Origin: Epiperipatus broadwayi
Lineage: Eukaryota > Onychophora > Udeonychophora > Euonychophora > Peripatidae
Assembly (NCBI GenBank): GCA_028023455.1
Contig: JAQFVV010006274.1
Coordinates: 1,862,001-1,926,000 of the forward strand
DNA: 64,000 nucleotides
Direction of reading: 5' to 3'
The position numbers and the translations under genes were made by a program. This document shows, in pieces, positions 34,330 to 45,870 of this stretch. The first letter of the stretch is position 1, and every line of letters begins with the position of its first letter. The notes beneath the pieces were generated by a model, which worked only from the letters and a program-made list of their open reading frames with translations, searched no databases and was not told the origin of the DNA.

Positions 34330-35760
34330 ATATTTTTTTTTTGGGATTGCCGAAATTTAAGAGAGAACGCGTCTTTTTTGGTGTGTGTTCAAATAGTAAT
34401 TTGTGTTTTTTTTTTTTAAATAGTATTATTTTTTTTGTAAAATTAGATTGCCGAAATTTAAGAGAGAACGGGTTTTTTTTGGATGGATCTTTAAATAATA
34501 ATTGACGTTACTTCGATAGGTTTCCATTTGATTGCCGAGAACAATTAGTGGGAGGGGTTGTTTTTGTGTACGATTAAATAATAATTTACTTTACTTTGAT
34601 CGGTTTACGTTTGATTGCCGACAACAATTATTGGGAGAAGTGTTTTTTTTTCGCGCGTGTGTGTGTATGTTTAAATAAAAATTAAAACCGTTACTTTTAT
34701 CGGTTTACATTTGATCAACGACCGATATGGCTTCCTTTCGTTTATAAATTATGATTTTTGTTTCTACGAATAAATATTTTTGACAATGGGACAATAATAG
34801 TTGTTGTTTGTTTAATTTTTATTGACAAAAGGTTGTTTTTCGGTGTAGTTTCAACTAGTAATTTGGGTTACGTTTAAATAATAAGTTACCGTGTTACTTT
34901 GATTGGTTTACATTTGTTTGACACTAATTATTGGGAGGGGTCTTTTTTGTGTGTACGGTTGTAGACAACAATTATTGGGTGAAGAGGTGGGTTAACCGTT
35001 TAAACAATAGTAGTTTTAAGTTACGATCTTACTTTGATTGGTTGGTTTACATTTGATTGCCGATTCTAATTATTGGGAGGGGTGTTTTTTTGTATGTACG
35101 ATTGTAGACAATAATTATTGGGGAAATGGGTGTAATAGTAGTTTACGTTACTTTTAGTGGTGGTGTACATTTGATTGCTGACAATAATTAGTGAGATAGG
35201 TGGGTGTTTTTGGATGATGATTAAATACTAATTTACCTTCCTTTTTATTTTACATTTGATTGCCAACAGCAATTATTTGGAGAAAGGATTTTTTTTTGTG
35301 TGGGTGTATGTTTAAATCAAAATTGAAGTTACTTTTATTTATTATATTTGATTGACAACCGATTGACTTTTTTTTTCGTTTATAAATTATTGTTTTGGTT
35401 GCTCAAAAACCTAATATTTTTGACAATGGGACAATAATAGTTCTTAATTTGATTATTATTGACAAGAAAGGATCTTTTTTGGTGTACGTTTAAATAATAA
35501 TTTGGGTTGTGTTTAAATAGTAATACTGTTTTTAAAAATTTAAGTGACAAAATTAAAGAAACAACGGGGGTTTTTTTTTTTTATGGATCTTTAAATAATA
35601 ATTTTCGTTACTTTAATTTGTTTATATTTGATTGACAACAATTAGTGGGAGGGGTGTTTTTGTTTATTTTTAAATAATAATTTACATTTTTTGGTTAACA
35701 ACAATTATTGTGTGCGTATGTTATGTTACTTTATTTATCAATTTGGTTAATAATATTTAC
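34330..35760. repeat. Layered degenerate tandem repeats inside Merlin
   Basis: A unit of roughly 80-120 bp recurs about ten or more times. Its marks are ACAATTATTGGGAG, a G/T-rich run, GTTTAAATAATAATT, TTACTTT, GGTTTACATTTGATTGCCGA. A larger period of about 640 bp is overlaid: TTTCGTTTATAAATTAT with TTTTTGACAATGGGACAATA occurs near 34737-34790 and again near 35378-35433. It carries no coding frame. Confidence 0.8.
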
Positions 35761-36260
35761 TGGTAGACAAATTAAATTTACTTTTACAATAAGGTTTGCA
35801 TCATATATATTTACCTCTAAATAATAAATGGATAATGTCACTCACCTACAGATTCTTTTGTTCTTTGTTGAAAAAATTATTTCAACAAATTTTGAAGATA
35901 TGGTTTAAACAAATTTAGGTTTATTTATGTCAAAAACGTAACTCAACGCGGAGAAACCAATCAATGAAACTGAAACTGTCTGTGGAACGCAAAAAAAAAA
36001 AAAAAAATGTAACAGAAATAAAATCTCTTTAATAACAGCTAAAAAAAAAGTGTTTTTAAAAAATTAACTTACCTCCACATATCTCTCTTCTTTGTTGATA
36101 AAATGATTTCAACAGTTTTAACAACAATTATTGTGTCTAGTAAACTTTTTAACAAACAAAATTCGACCTCGAAACAAGAAATCAACACATTAACCGTAAC
36201 ATGCCCATGAAACGAGAAACAGTATAACAGAAACGAAATAATTTAAAAAACAGCATAAAA
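35761..36260. other. Merlin internal non-coding sequence
   Basis: Sequence between the repeat array and the transposase 3' end. Two similar segments near 35840-35990 and 36070-36230 share TTCTTTGTTGA, AAATGATTTCAACA-like sequence and an AACAGAAA.AAA pattern, so a further duplication of about 220 bp is likely. Confidence 0.5.
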
Positions 36261-37184
36261 CTATTTCTGTTTTATCTGCATCTCAAATAATATTCTATTA
36301 AAAACATCTCCATCTTTATGAAGACGTCGCCAAAGGAATTCACACAGGTAATTGTTTATTGAACTTCTAGGTGTACCACGCTGTTTTTTATTTTGTGATT
36401 TCAGACAGCCCCAAAGATGTTCGATGTTTTGTGTGTGAACTCCTGTTTTAGGATCAATAAAATTATAGCGATGGTTCACGGTGAAGTGTTGGAAACCTGC
36501 TGCTTTCAAATCGGATGTTTTATATCCTTTCCAACAGTCGGAGTAAATTGTGGATCCGGGCTTGATATTTTCCTGTATGACTTGCAGAAGTGTGACCGCA
36601 GATCGTGATGGAACAGGCATGGCAAAACATTCTCCAGTCTCTCTGCAAAAGCCACCAAATATTCATCGCTGAGGAAGCATTCTTCCCTGGTGGTTCTTAC
36701 GTCGACTGAACAGTGTTTCGTCCACCTCTACTATCAAACCTGATCCTCCAACTTGACTGGAAGGTCTTGAAGCAAGGCTTTCGCGACATAATTCACGGAG
36801 AGCTTCTTTCCATCTGGCTAATGAATATCGAGACATTTCAATGTCATTAATGGCATGCTGTACGGTCAACTCGTCACGGCTCCAGTAATGCAGCAAACGT
36901 AAAGACTTGATGAACGGCATTTGAAATCCCTCAAACCAGCTGCCTTTTCGAAGTGCACATTTCTTTCGGCAAGAACCAGACTTACAAATGAAAGTCCAAA
37001 GATCTTTATGGACCTCAAATCTCATACATTCGCTGCACAAACATCTCTTTTCTTTCAGCAGTATGTTTCTCTGCTGTAGAAATGTTACAGCGCTCGCTTT
37101 CGTGCCTGGTAATTCCCATATTTTCTGTTTTCGAATTTGCCATACTTTTTGTCTCGGAAAATTTCTCGCTGAAACGTGACTCAA
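36261..37184 (-). pseudogene. Merlin transposase, one in-frame stop
   Basis: A DDE-type transposase of about 300 residues. The N-terminal part has a Cys-rich zinc motif (CLCSECMRFEVHKD, then CKSGSCRKKC) and the Merlin signature RKGSWFEG. The catalytic domain has IVEVDETLFSRRKN (first Asp), then STIYSDCWKGY (second Asp), then FTVNHRYNFIDPKTGVHTQN with IEHLWG (Glu and conserved Trp region) and a C-terminal EFLWRRL. The frame is open from an ATG at 37184 except for a TGA at about 36660-36662, between the first Asp block and a conserved aromatic-Phe-Gly-Gly segment, where Merlin proteins normally have Trp. One base change would account for it, so the protein may have been intact recently. It could also be an assembly or read error. 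Confidence 0.9.
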
Positions 37185-37478
37185 AGCGTGATCTTTAAAA
37201 TATTACCCTAACCCACTGTAATCGAAAATTTAGGAGGAATATAAATTTATGAGGAAAAATCACGATACTGTTAAAATTGTTAAAATGTAATAGAACATCA
37301 ATTCGTCTTAAAAAAAAAAAGGTACCAATGAAAATTAAAATAATTTTGACACGATCAAATTAATACCCCCTCGTACAATATTGTTACATCAACTACATAA
37401 CACAGCATTACGATATAGTGTGTTACACAAATAACTACGGTATTTTCCTCTGCTTTTAGCATCGGAAAAAGCCACACC

Positions 37479-37605
37479 GTTAGCCGCTAAGCCGAGTTAA
37501 CATTCTTTCTAGATTTTATCGTAGAAAGAAGACTTAACTCCAAGTTAACAGTCTACCTTTTCGCATAGAAAGAAGACTTAACTCCGAGTTAACAATCTTT
37601 CTAGG
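37479..37605. repeat. Merlin subterminal repeats next to the transposase start
   Basis: GTTAGCCGCTA, part of the terminal repeat, recurs at 37479. Next come palindromic units of 48 and 44 bp (37494-37541 and 37542-37585), each running from AGTTAAC to GACTTAACTC with an inner AGAAAGAAG arm. A third, partial unit follows. Lying between the right end and the transposase start, they could be transposase or promoter binding sites. Confidence 0.75.
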
Positions 37606-37675
37606 ATTTATTTTAGAAATAATGCTTAAAGGCTTAGGTGGGGCCGTGGAAACGGCATATTTCTAGAAATTTAGC

Positions 37676-37722
37676 TAGAAATCGCGCCTCTAGCGGCTAA
37701 CACGAAGGATCAGATGACAACC
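37676..37722 (-). repeat. Merlin right terminal inverted repeat
   Basis: Perfect reverse complement of 34146-34192. The two ends diverge immediately inside the 47 bp. Confidence 0.95.
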
Positions 37723-37730
37723 CAAAATAG
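37723..37730 (+). repeat. Merlin target site duplication, right
   Basis: CAAAATAG, identical to 34138-34145. Confidence 0.95.
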
Positions 37731-40700
37731 TTTTGTTTGTCCTAAAGTTTGCCCTCAATGCTAAATATATAAAAACCCTACTTGAGGTCGCCTTGATGGA
37801 TCAATGTTGAATTTCCAGAGGAATCTGTAAATTTACTTTTATTAAAAATAATACCTATTAATTGATTATGATTGCTTTTTTAATTTACATCAGCATATGA
37901 CATATCCATTCACTGCTCCCACTTTTAAATTGCAGGTGACCGAATTTGAAAAATGAATCTTGAATACACAATAAAAAATAAAAAATTACAATACATAAAC
38001 TTTCAAATATAAATGATAAAAGCAAAAAAAAAATAAAAATTATGTGAATCAAAACAAAATATATTTATCTTGAGGAAAGCAACCATTTTGTCTTATTTCA
38101 TGCTACTTGATTAAAGCAAACACATACCAAATATCTTTCCTGAACATATATAAATCCATGGAAGATTGATGTACACCAGTGTTTTATAAATAGACATCTT
38201 GATGGAAACTTTTAAAATTTCATAATTCCATAATTTCATAATGACATTGAAGCTAGCTTTGGAACATCCTACAGTATTGACTTTTTACCCCGAATACATT
38301 GTAATGATTCCTTTATTATAAACTGTTATTTATAACGTGGCTTAAATATATATAAAAATAGCTTTTAAAGACAACAGTTAATTTTTAGTAGTTTCACTTT
38401 TTTTTTCATCATTTCCATAATAATGAATTTTAGCTTCCAGAATAAATTAACTCATTAGTTCATTCCTGTTAATTATAGATTGAAGTTTAATTTTCCAGTT
38501 TTATTCTATCCAAAATAAAGATTTTATATTATCTTGAAACTACAGATATTCAAATTTTACTGTTTTTTAGACGCTGAACATTTACCTTTTTTTTTTTAAA
38601 CCAAAAAAATAAGACTTTATTTTTATGTTTTCTGTTCTGCTGTTAAATCACAAGTGAAGAACATTGCATTGTTTTTTTCATGCTAGCTAAAACCTATTGT
38701 TACAACTAAAAAATAAAAGTATAAAACATTATTTTTATTTAATCTTCACTATTCCAAATTCGATCATTTAGCAACAATTTTTACACCATATAAATCTTGA
38801 TCTTTGATTATGTCCATCTTATAAGTCAGTTAATTAATATTTAGTTAAAGATATTAAATGAATAAAAGAAAAACAATTAACTTCTACAAATAGACAAACA
38901 TTTATGTGTATGTTTATATGCATATATACTTCATGTATAAAACAAATTTATTTGCTTTCTCACAATAGATTAAAAAAATAAGAATTAATTTCTCAAACAT
39001 ATTAGTTTGTATTGTAATGGTAAGAATTATCACTCCATGTAACAAAATCTAGAACACAGGCAAAATACACTAAAGCTGATCAAATTTGGATGCTGGGATT
39101 CAGAATCTGGCCAACATTCAATCCTTTGACCTCTGCTCAATGATCTAATACCCTATGGATGACATTTCTCAACTTACACTGACATTCAATTTAACTACAG
39201 TTTGGCAGTCACCCAGGGTGGAACAAGAAACTTATAAATTAACTAACTTAACACTAATTTGGCCAGATATACCCACCTATGACTAAGTGGTTAATTAATA
39301 TATCAATGATCGATTATGAAATATAATAGAATGATCTACATATAGATATAATGATGTATGTGCAAATAAATCTAGATTTGAATAAAAATAAACTTATGGA
39401 CAATAAAAATATGAAAACGAGTTATATTTTAAATATTATTAATTTAATAAAACAATAACAAATAGTGAAACTAAAATATACAAAATTATGTAATGAGAAC
39501 ATGAGATATTACGCTCGCAGCTGTTACATAACTAATGAGATTAATGTTATGTATTATCTCATTATAAGTGTTTAATAAAGTGCTGTGCGGTATTGAAGTG
39601 TATGCCTATATTAATATGCCAAATTTTTATCTTTTGTGTTGTCTGCTAAATCATATGGAACTTTATAGCCAAATTTATATAACAAACTTAATAGTGCTCC
39701 TGTGGCGGCTATCTATACAAAGTTAAGTCGAGCTCATAATTCGGCTCAGAGATACGCAGGCTAGTGTGTTAATCTAGATTAGGATATACACTGATGTTAG
39801 ATCATCATTTAATATAAAAGGAGAGAAAACTGGTGTATCATAGGTTTACCTATATACTCTTTGGCACATATTAAAATATTAATAAAGCTAGAAGATGTGA
39901 ATGGGTCATTATTCACAGGCTTCAGCCTCAAAGGCTCGGTTGCCCTACAACCGCTCAACTTGCTATGAATAGGAGCATAGGTAGTTCAGGTAGTCAGAAA
40001 AGCATTAATTATGAGTAATCTAGGTCCTTGTGCCCTAGTTCTAAAAGTGTGCTTTACCCGAACTAAGTGAATAAGTGTGACTTCCACCAGCAACTCATCA
40101 AGAATCATGCAGCAAGCAGATAATTGTACATTGCACACTTAGTAAGGGCACATCCGCAACATACATATGTAATGCAATTACGTAAAATTATATTAGCACG
40201 CCTTAAAAATAGATAGCGTCTATTTGCATATCTATACAACCCAGTTTTCAAATTTAATATTTTTCCCACCCATATTTGCATATTTAATCTGCTCTATTTT
40301 GCATATTGCACTTCTTTGAAATGAAGGAATATTGTACTTCTTAAAAATGAAGATTTTAACTTTGAAAGCGCTTGAAGAAATCGATAAAAGTTTGTCATTT
40401 ATTTGATTTATTTATATATAGCTAAATTATACATGTGTGTATATTTTGATATTAACACAAATATTAGAGTTTTACAAATATGTATTTTCTAACACATGAT
40501 TGAACGTTTATATATTTCAAATATACTATTTAGGGACTAAATTAATTAGTAAGCTAGTTTAAGATTATCACCTGCATCTTAACATATTTAAATCTAAGGA
40601 GGACAAAGCATATTTGTGACATAATTACAAATAAAACATTAAAAAATGCATTGAGAATATCTCTGTGGCTAGTTCCTATGATGTACGAGTTACATATATA

Positions 40701-41240
40701 AATAGTTATAATTTATAACTAGAGTTAAGCAAACTACAATTTTAACTAGAGAATGATTGATTATAATAATATTAATACCCAAAAATTAATCAGTAAAATA
40801 AAAACATGATCTCGAAACAGCAAGTGAGAACAATAATAGTTTTATTATTTAATATTTATTATAGTGAAGATTTGAAACTATCTTCGCAAATCGATAAGCT
40901 GAATTATACTCATAAATAATCGCAGTTTCGAGTTATTTGGCATATCAAACACATAATATTGTAATGATAAAATTATAGAATAAATTGAATTGATTAGAAA
41001 TAGCATAAAAGACCACAGAAAATTATACATTTAGTTTAAAATAGATTATCAGAGTTTTATATTTTAAAAGAGAATTTAACATTACAAGTTTTACATTCAG
41101 GCAAGATTTAAACATTAGCATTTAACAGCTTTCTTTGCAGATTTTTAGAAAAGATGTGTGGAAGGCAGGTTTAATAAATAGCTAGCTTTTAAAATAAGTG
41201 AAAGTCACAGTTTATGAACAGAGCTCTGAGTGAAAATTTA
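37731..41240. other. AT-rich intron, no gene recognised
   Basis: No coding sequence recognised. A GC-richer block at about 39490-40220 includes CAGCCTCAAAGGCTCGGTTG and may be an interspersed repeat or a solo terminal repeat, but no boundaries or target duplication were found. Confidence 0.5.
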
Positions 41241-41246
41241 GCGGTC

Positions 41247-41870
41247 ATTTGTCTTCATTGCAGTTCTGGGCACTTGGGACGATAATAAGTTAACACATTT
41301 GGCGATGATTAGATATTAATGGAGAATCTTCTATGGGCTGCTTTGCTTTGCTGAGATATGGCATTGTGTTTTATTGGACCAATGTTCTTTCCTCTCCAGC
41401 AAGGGTAGGAGGCGGTGAGTTACGGCCTACTTTATCCCATCATTTTGAACGTGAATTCAGTTAATAATTCATATATAAAACTTTTTTTCTGGCTACAAAA
41501 CTTTAAGTATTTATATTTTCTTAACTCTGGCCACTTGTTTATTTTTACAAGCTTGTCCGTAGCTGAAAAAACCCATTTATCCATTTTAGAAAAACATATT
41601 AAATTGCTAAAACTAGTTGAAAAACAGAGGAAAAAAGTAGAAAAACAAAATCTAAATTAGTAGTTTATTGTAACAACTCTAAAATTCTGCAAATTGTCAT
41701 TAAAATTTTAGATTTATAACATCAAGTTCACACTATTTTAGGACTATTGCATGACCTAATTTAAAAGTTGTTTACAAGGAAAATTAAAAGTTGCTGTGAT
41801 AATTAATAGAAAACTAATTTTATTACCATACATGCAGAATAACAACAACGGAAATGGCTTATACTGTGCT
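41247..41870 (+). repeat. Direct repeat pair, copy 1
   Basis: It shares with 42815-43485 blocks such as CACTTGGGACGATAATAAGT, GGGCTGCTTTGCTTTGCTGA, ACAAGCTTGTCCGTAGCTGA and the ending GGAAATGGCTTATAC. Identity is about 90 percent by eye. The pair could be terminal repeats of a small or gutted retroelement, or a plain duplication. No clear TG...CA ends were found. Confidence 0.8.
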
Positions 41871-42010
41871 TGTCAAAACCTGTTTATCCATCTAACATGA
41901 GCTGGAACTCACAAAATGTACTTCAAACCCAGTCAAGCCCAAGATTTAGGTCAGGAACCAGCCTGGATTCGAACCCACTCTCTAAACCCCAAATCAAACA
42001 AAAAATAACT
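41871..42010 (-). repeat. Possible SINE fragment with B-box
   Basis: On the minus strand GGGTTCGAATCC (41965-41976) is a strong pol III B-box, and CTTGGGCTTGACTGGGTTTG follows it. No convincing A-box lies the right distance upstream, so it is a fragment or a degenerate copy. Confidence 0.45.
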
Positions 42011-42398
42011 GGTCTTTATCTTTTGTCTCAGTGAAGAAAATGTATTTTTCAACACATCATAATCATTGTCATGTAATTACACTAGCTGTGATATTTCCCG
42101 ACATTCAGGTGAATAACACTTTATTCTTGCATGTTTTAACAATGAAATAAACGTAGAAATGCAAGCACATTAATGAGATCGATTGTGATTGTACTGTTTT
42201 CTGTAGCAGTATGACTGAGTTTCTTGGGAAAGAGTATTTAGCATGTGAAGGTAAGCAACATTATTACAATCCACAATAACTAGTGTGGTGTTTTGGTCTG
42301 TTATAACAATTATGCTTATCTAAAGCTAAGCAGGTTACATTTTTAAGAAAATTTATCTGTAAACTTCTGCCAGTCTGTGAAATCTTATCCTTATTTTT

Positions 42399-42434
42399 GC
42401 CGGTCCGCAGGTGTGAAAAAGTTGAAGACCACAG
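42399..42434 (-). repeat. hAT-like terminal sequence
   Basis: GCCGGTCCGCAGGTGTGAAA followed by AAGTTGAAGACCACAG resembles, in reverse complement, the CAGTGGTCTTCAACTTTTT-type ends of non-autonomous hAT elements. The opposite end was not found. Confidence 0.4.
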
Positions 42435-42514
42435 ATTTAAGGTATGTGAGTGTTTACATTATCGAAAACTCACATTGTCATGTCAAAACTTAGGAGAAAC
42501 AAAAAAAAATTATG

Positions 42515-42800
42515 CATATATTTTGAGAGGAGAAAAAAATTGCACATATATATATATCCCTTTCCATTTTTTCTCTCTGCCCACATGCATTCAATTTAGG
42601 GTCTTGTGAAATAATTAACGAAACCTCACATCTGGGTATCCAGAATCCGAGAAAGAAAAATTATATACATATATATCTCTTCCACATATGTTCAATTCAG
42701 AGCTGTGGAAATAATTATTGAACCCGGAGAAAAAAACTGACACATATATATCTTTTCCACCCACACGCATTCAATTTAGGGTCATGGAAATAATTTTCTT
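42515..42800 (+). repeat. Three degenerate tandem units
   Basis: GAGAAAAAAA, ATATATATC, TTCAATTTAGGGTC and GAAATAATT recur in order three times (about 42520, 42650 and 42726), with units of about 75-130 bp. They lie between the two direct repeats. Confidence 0.65.
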
Positions 42801-42814
42801 AATGAAAATTTACC

Positions 42815-43485
42815 AGTCAGTTGTTTTCATTGCAGTTCTGTGCACTTGGGACGATAATAAGTCAACACGTTTGGTGATGATTAGATATTAATTGAGAATC
42901 TACTATGGGCTGCTTTGCTTTGCTGAGATATGGCATTGTGTTTTATCGGACCAAAGTTAGTTCCTCTCCAGCAAGGGCAGGAGGCGGTGAGTTGTGGCCT
43001 ATTTTACTCCGTCATCTTGAAGTTGAAACAAACATGGCTTCAGTTAATGACTCAAATATAAAACTTTTTTTTCTGGCCACAAAATTTTAAATATTTATAT
43101 TTTCTTAATTCTGGCCACCTGTTTATTTTTACAAGCTTGTCCGTAGCTGAAAAACCCATTTATCCCTTTTAGAAAAACATTTAATTGCTAAAACTATTTG
43201 AAAAACCCATTACTTTATTTTAGAAAAACATTTTTAATTATGACAACTAATTTAGATTTTGTTTTTCTACTTTTTCCTCCTGTAGTTTATTGTAAAACTC
43301 TAAAATTCTGCGAATTGTCATTAAAATTTCAGATTTATAACATCAAGTTCATGCTATTTTAGGACTATTGCGTGACCAAAAGTTGGTTACAAAGAAAATT
43401 AAAAGTTGCTTTGATAATTAATAGAAAACTAATTTTATTACCATACATGTAGAATAACAACAATGGAAATGGCTTATACCCCTAT
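42815..43485 (+). repeat. Direct repeat pair, copy 2
   Basis: Second copy. It has an extra partial duplication of the AAAACCCATT...TAGAAAAACAT segment, and a 38-bp stretch at about 43245-43282 that is inverted relative to copy 1 (about 41624-41662). Confidence 0.8.
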
Positions 43486-45055
43486 GTGATTTCAGTAATA
43501 TAACCATAAAATTGTCTAAATAATTTAAAGTAAAACATTTCTTAAATTAGAAATATTTTTAAATGAATACATATCTGTAATATATACATATACTATTAAA
43601 TTTCAGACTTACCATTCACATATATAAGTGTAATCTCGCATATATAATAATTTAAGGTTGTTTAAATGGGTACTCTGAGAGGGTTTAAACCTTGCCATAG
43701 ATATAGGTGTGGGAGTAAAATACGTGAAATAGGCAGGTGGATAAAACTGACTGTTTAAGTATTATGTATATATATATATGTATATACCACATCTGTATAA
43801 GTAGGTATGTATGATAAATAATTTGCCTAGCACTTGGTCTGAATTCAAACATTGTGAAAGAAATTGGGACAGGTGTGAAGGTTAGTTGTAAGCCATGTCT
43901 TACAATATACATGAAAGCAGTTCACACCTAAAAAATTCCAAACAATCTCAATCTGTTTGTTATCAAGGCAACCTTTTTTATTATGATAAAGATGTTTTAT
44001 CACTTTTATCTATGGTCTGATATATCTATATAGATACTAAAGTTGACACTTGACTGAAAAAGATTAAAATATATAATTCAAAGAAGTTTAAATAAATTTC
44101 ATTAAACAGTCAAATATAACCTGTTTTTGAAAGCAGATTCATAAATTGCCAAATTTAACTTTTAAATTATACTGAAATGAGATATATATATATAGGTGTG
44201 TGTGTAAATCACATGGTAATAGCCAAAACTTATATTAACCATAGAATGTATATATATTTGCATTTCATTGTTTATTTAATAGGATAAAAATTTGTTAAAA
44301 CTTTTTTTGAAGTATATTATATATAGTTGTGAAAGTTGATCAGGTACTGAGATAAATCATTATAGAAAAAAAATCTGCTGAACATGATAAGATTGGTAAT
44401 AAAATTCTTGGGTCTTATTTTGATATATAATATATTTTTATACAAAATGTTTTGATCATGTTTTGAGGAAGAAAGTTAAGGGGTAAGCCAAAGATGTCTT
44501 ATCTTAAAAATTTGATTAATTAAATTATATGAATTTCATCTTCAAATATGAAAGAAGTGGACTAATAAAGATATGACTCCATTGACAAGACACAATCTTT
44601 AGAAACTTATTGTTTGTATGTTAATTATTACAAAAAGGAATCTTTCAGAAAATAAAAATAAAGATTTTAGAAAAATATTATTTTGCCAAAATGTTTCAAC
44701 AATAGAACAAAAGTCCTCAACATTATTTCTTTATAATTTTTTAAGAAATTGATACAGCAATTTCTTCTGTGAATGATATTGTATATAGTTATAAGTTGAT
44801 CCACTATTTAAGCTTGACATGCTTAAAACTTTAATTAATCAATAAGAATTATTTTATTTCACATCTGTCAACTCTTATGTTCTTTGAGTTATCTGAATGA
44901 TGAATTCACCTTTTGCCATTTATGAACTTGCAATATTAATTTATAATATTCATGTGTATACATTTTTAAAGATACTCATTGGGCTCTGTAATTCTTTAAA
45001 CCACTATATATGATGTCAAACTATTAATAAGTTTACTTACTCATTTGAGAAAATC
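43486..45055. other. No recognisable gene
   Basis: AT-rich intron with short microsatellites. A patch at 43670-43930 is slightly less AT-rich and was not recognised. Confidence 0.5.
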
Positions 45056-45059
45056 ACTA

Positions 45060-45665
45060 CATAGCAATTTCAGAATATTACTATGATCATCTTTGAATTC
45101 CTCATTTTGGATAGCTATGCATTAATACCTGTGTCTTGTTTTGATCCTTAAAGCAATTTTGGAACTCTTTTTCTGGAATGACTACAAGAGCTGTCATTGA
45201 TGTTCTGAATGTTAAAAAAAATGTATTTATTTCAATATTTTCTTTATCTTGGGGTAAACAAAAAAATTATTATTGTTTTCAATGCAGCTATATGTTTACT
45301 GGTTAAAAATTCGACAGATAGTTCATTAATGAACTCCTTCAGATCCATTTTTGCACATACCTTTCTTATGCCAGGATTTTTAGTTAAGATTTTTCTGTTT
45401 CTCTATTTATGTTTATTTGGTCTCCTATATTTTTCACAGTCAGCTAATGATTTTGATAGACAATTTGACAAATTTTTGTAATGTTTTCATCAGTTCTACT
45501 CATTATTGAACACTTTGATCTCTTTTTATCAGTGACTCTTTTTCTCTCAGAAAATCTTTAAGCCATTTTAATGGCATTATTCCCATAAATTTGGAATAAT
45601 GGGTTACTAATTTCACTTCCACTCTTATTAAGTTTAACAAGATATTTTAATATTTGTTCATTGCT
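45060..45665 (-). pseudogene. Internally deleted mariner transposase
   Basis: Minus-strand fragments follow mariner order. They are LKYLVKLNKSGSEI and FQIYGNNAIKM (first helix-turn-helix), ENITKICQIVYQNH with LTVKNIGDQINI (second helix-turn-helix), and IRKVCAKMDLKEF (linker). The sequence then jumps directly to FLTSKHIAALKT, YPKIKKILK (after the last catalytic Asp) and KEFQNCFKD. The central catalytic part between linker and C-terminus is missing, about half of a normal mariner protein. Frameshifts are present. The element lies just outside the left LTR of the gypsy element. Confidence 0.6.
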
Positions 45666-45870
45666 GTAATTTAAGCTTCAACCAAATTATCGCAATGGCA
45701 TCTAATAACAATAAAGAATGTCAGCAAAATGTCATTGTATGTCATTATGAATATAGTTGCGAGACATTGGTATATCAGATTTATGAAATCTTTTTGAGTA
45801 GTCTGCACAGTGCTGCCAATGTAAGCACAAAGTGGCAAATTCATGAACTTAATTGTCAGACCTTATATAT

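Larger units (their letters stand above)
34146..37722 (-). mobile_element. Merlin DNA transposon, complete
   Basis: The 3,577-bp element is bounded by perfect 47-bp terminal inverted repeats (34146-34192 and 37676-37722) and a perfect 8-bp target duplication CAAAATAG (34138-34145 and 37723-37730). Merlin elements are eukaryotic relatives of the bacterial IS1016/IS1595 group and make 8-9 bp duplications, so size and family agree. The minus strand encodes the transposase near one end. The other 2 kb is non-coding and filled with degenerate repeats. Identical termini and a single visible stop indicate a young copy. Confidence 0.93.

Noticed and set aside
36417-37179. Open frames on the + strand at 36417-36608 and 36988-37179
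   Set aside because: They are antisense shadows of the Merlin transposase.
39480-40330. Helitron end or solo LTR
   Set aside because: A CTAG followed by T near 39765 lacks a proper GC-rich hairpin, and no TG...CA ends or target duplication could be found.
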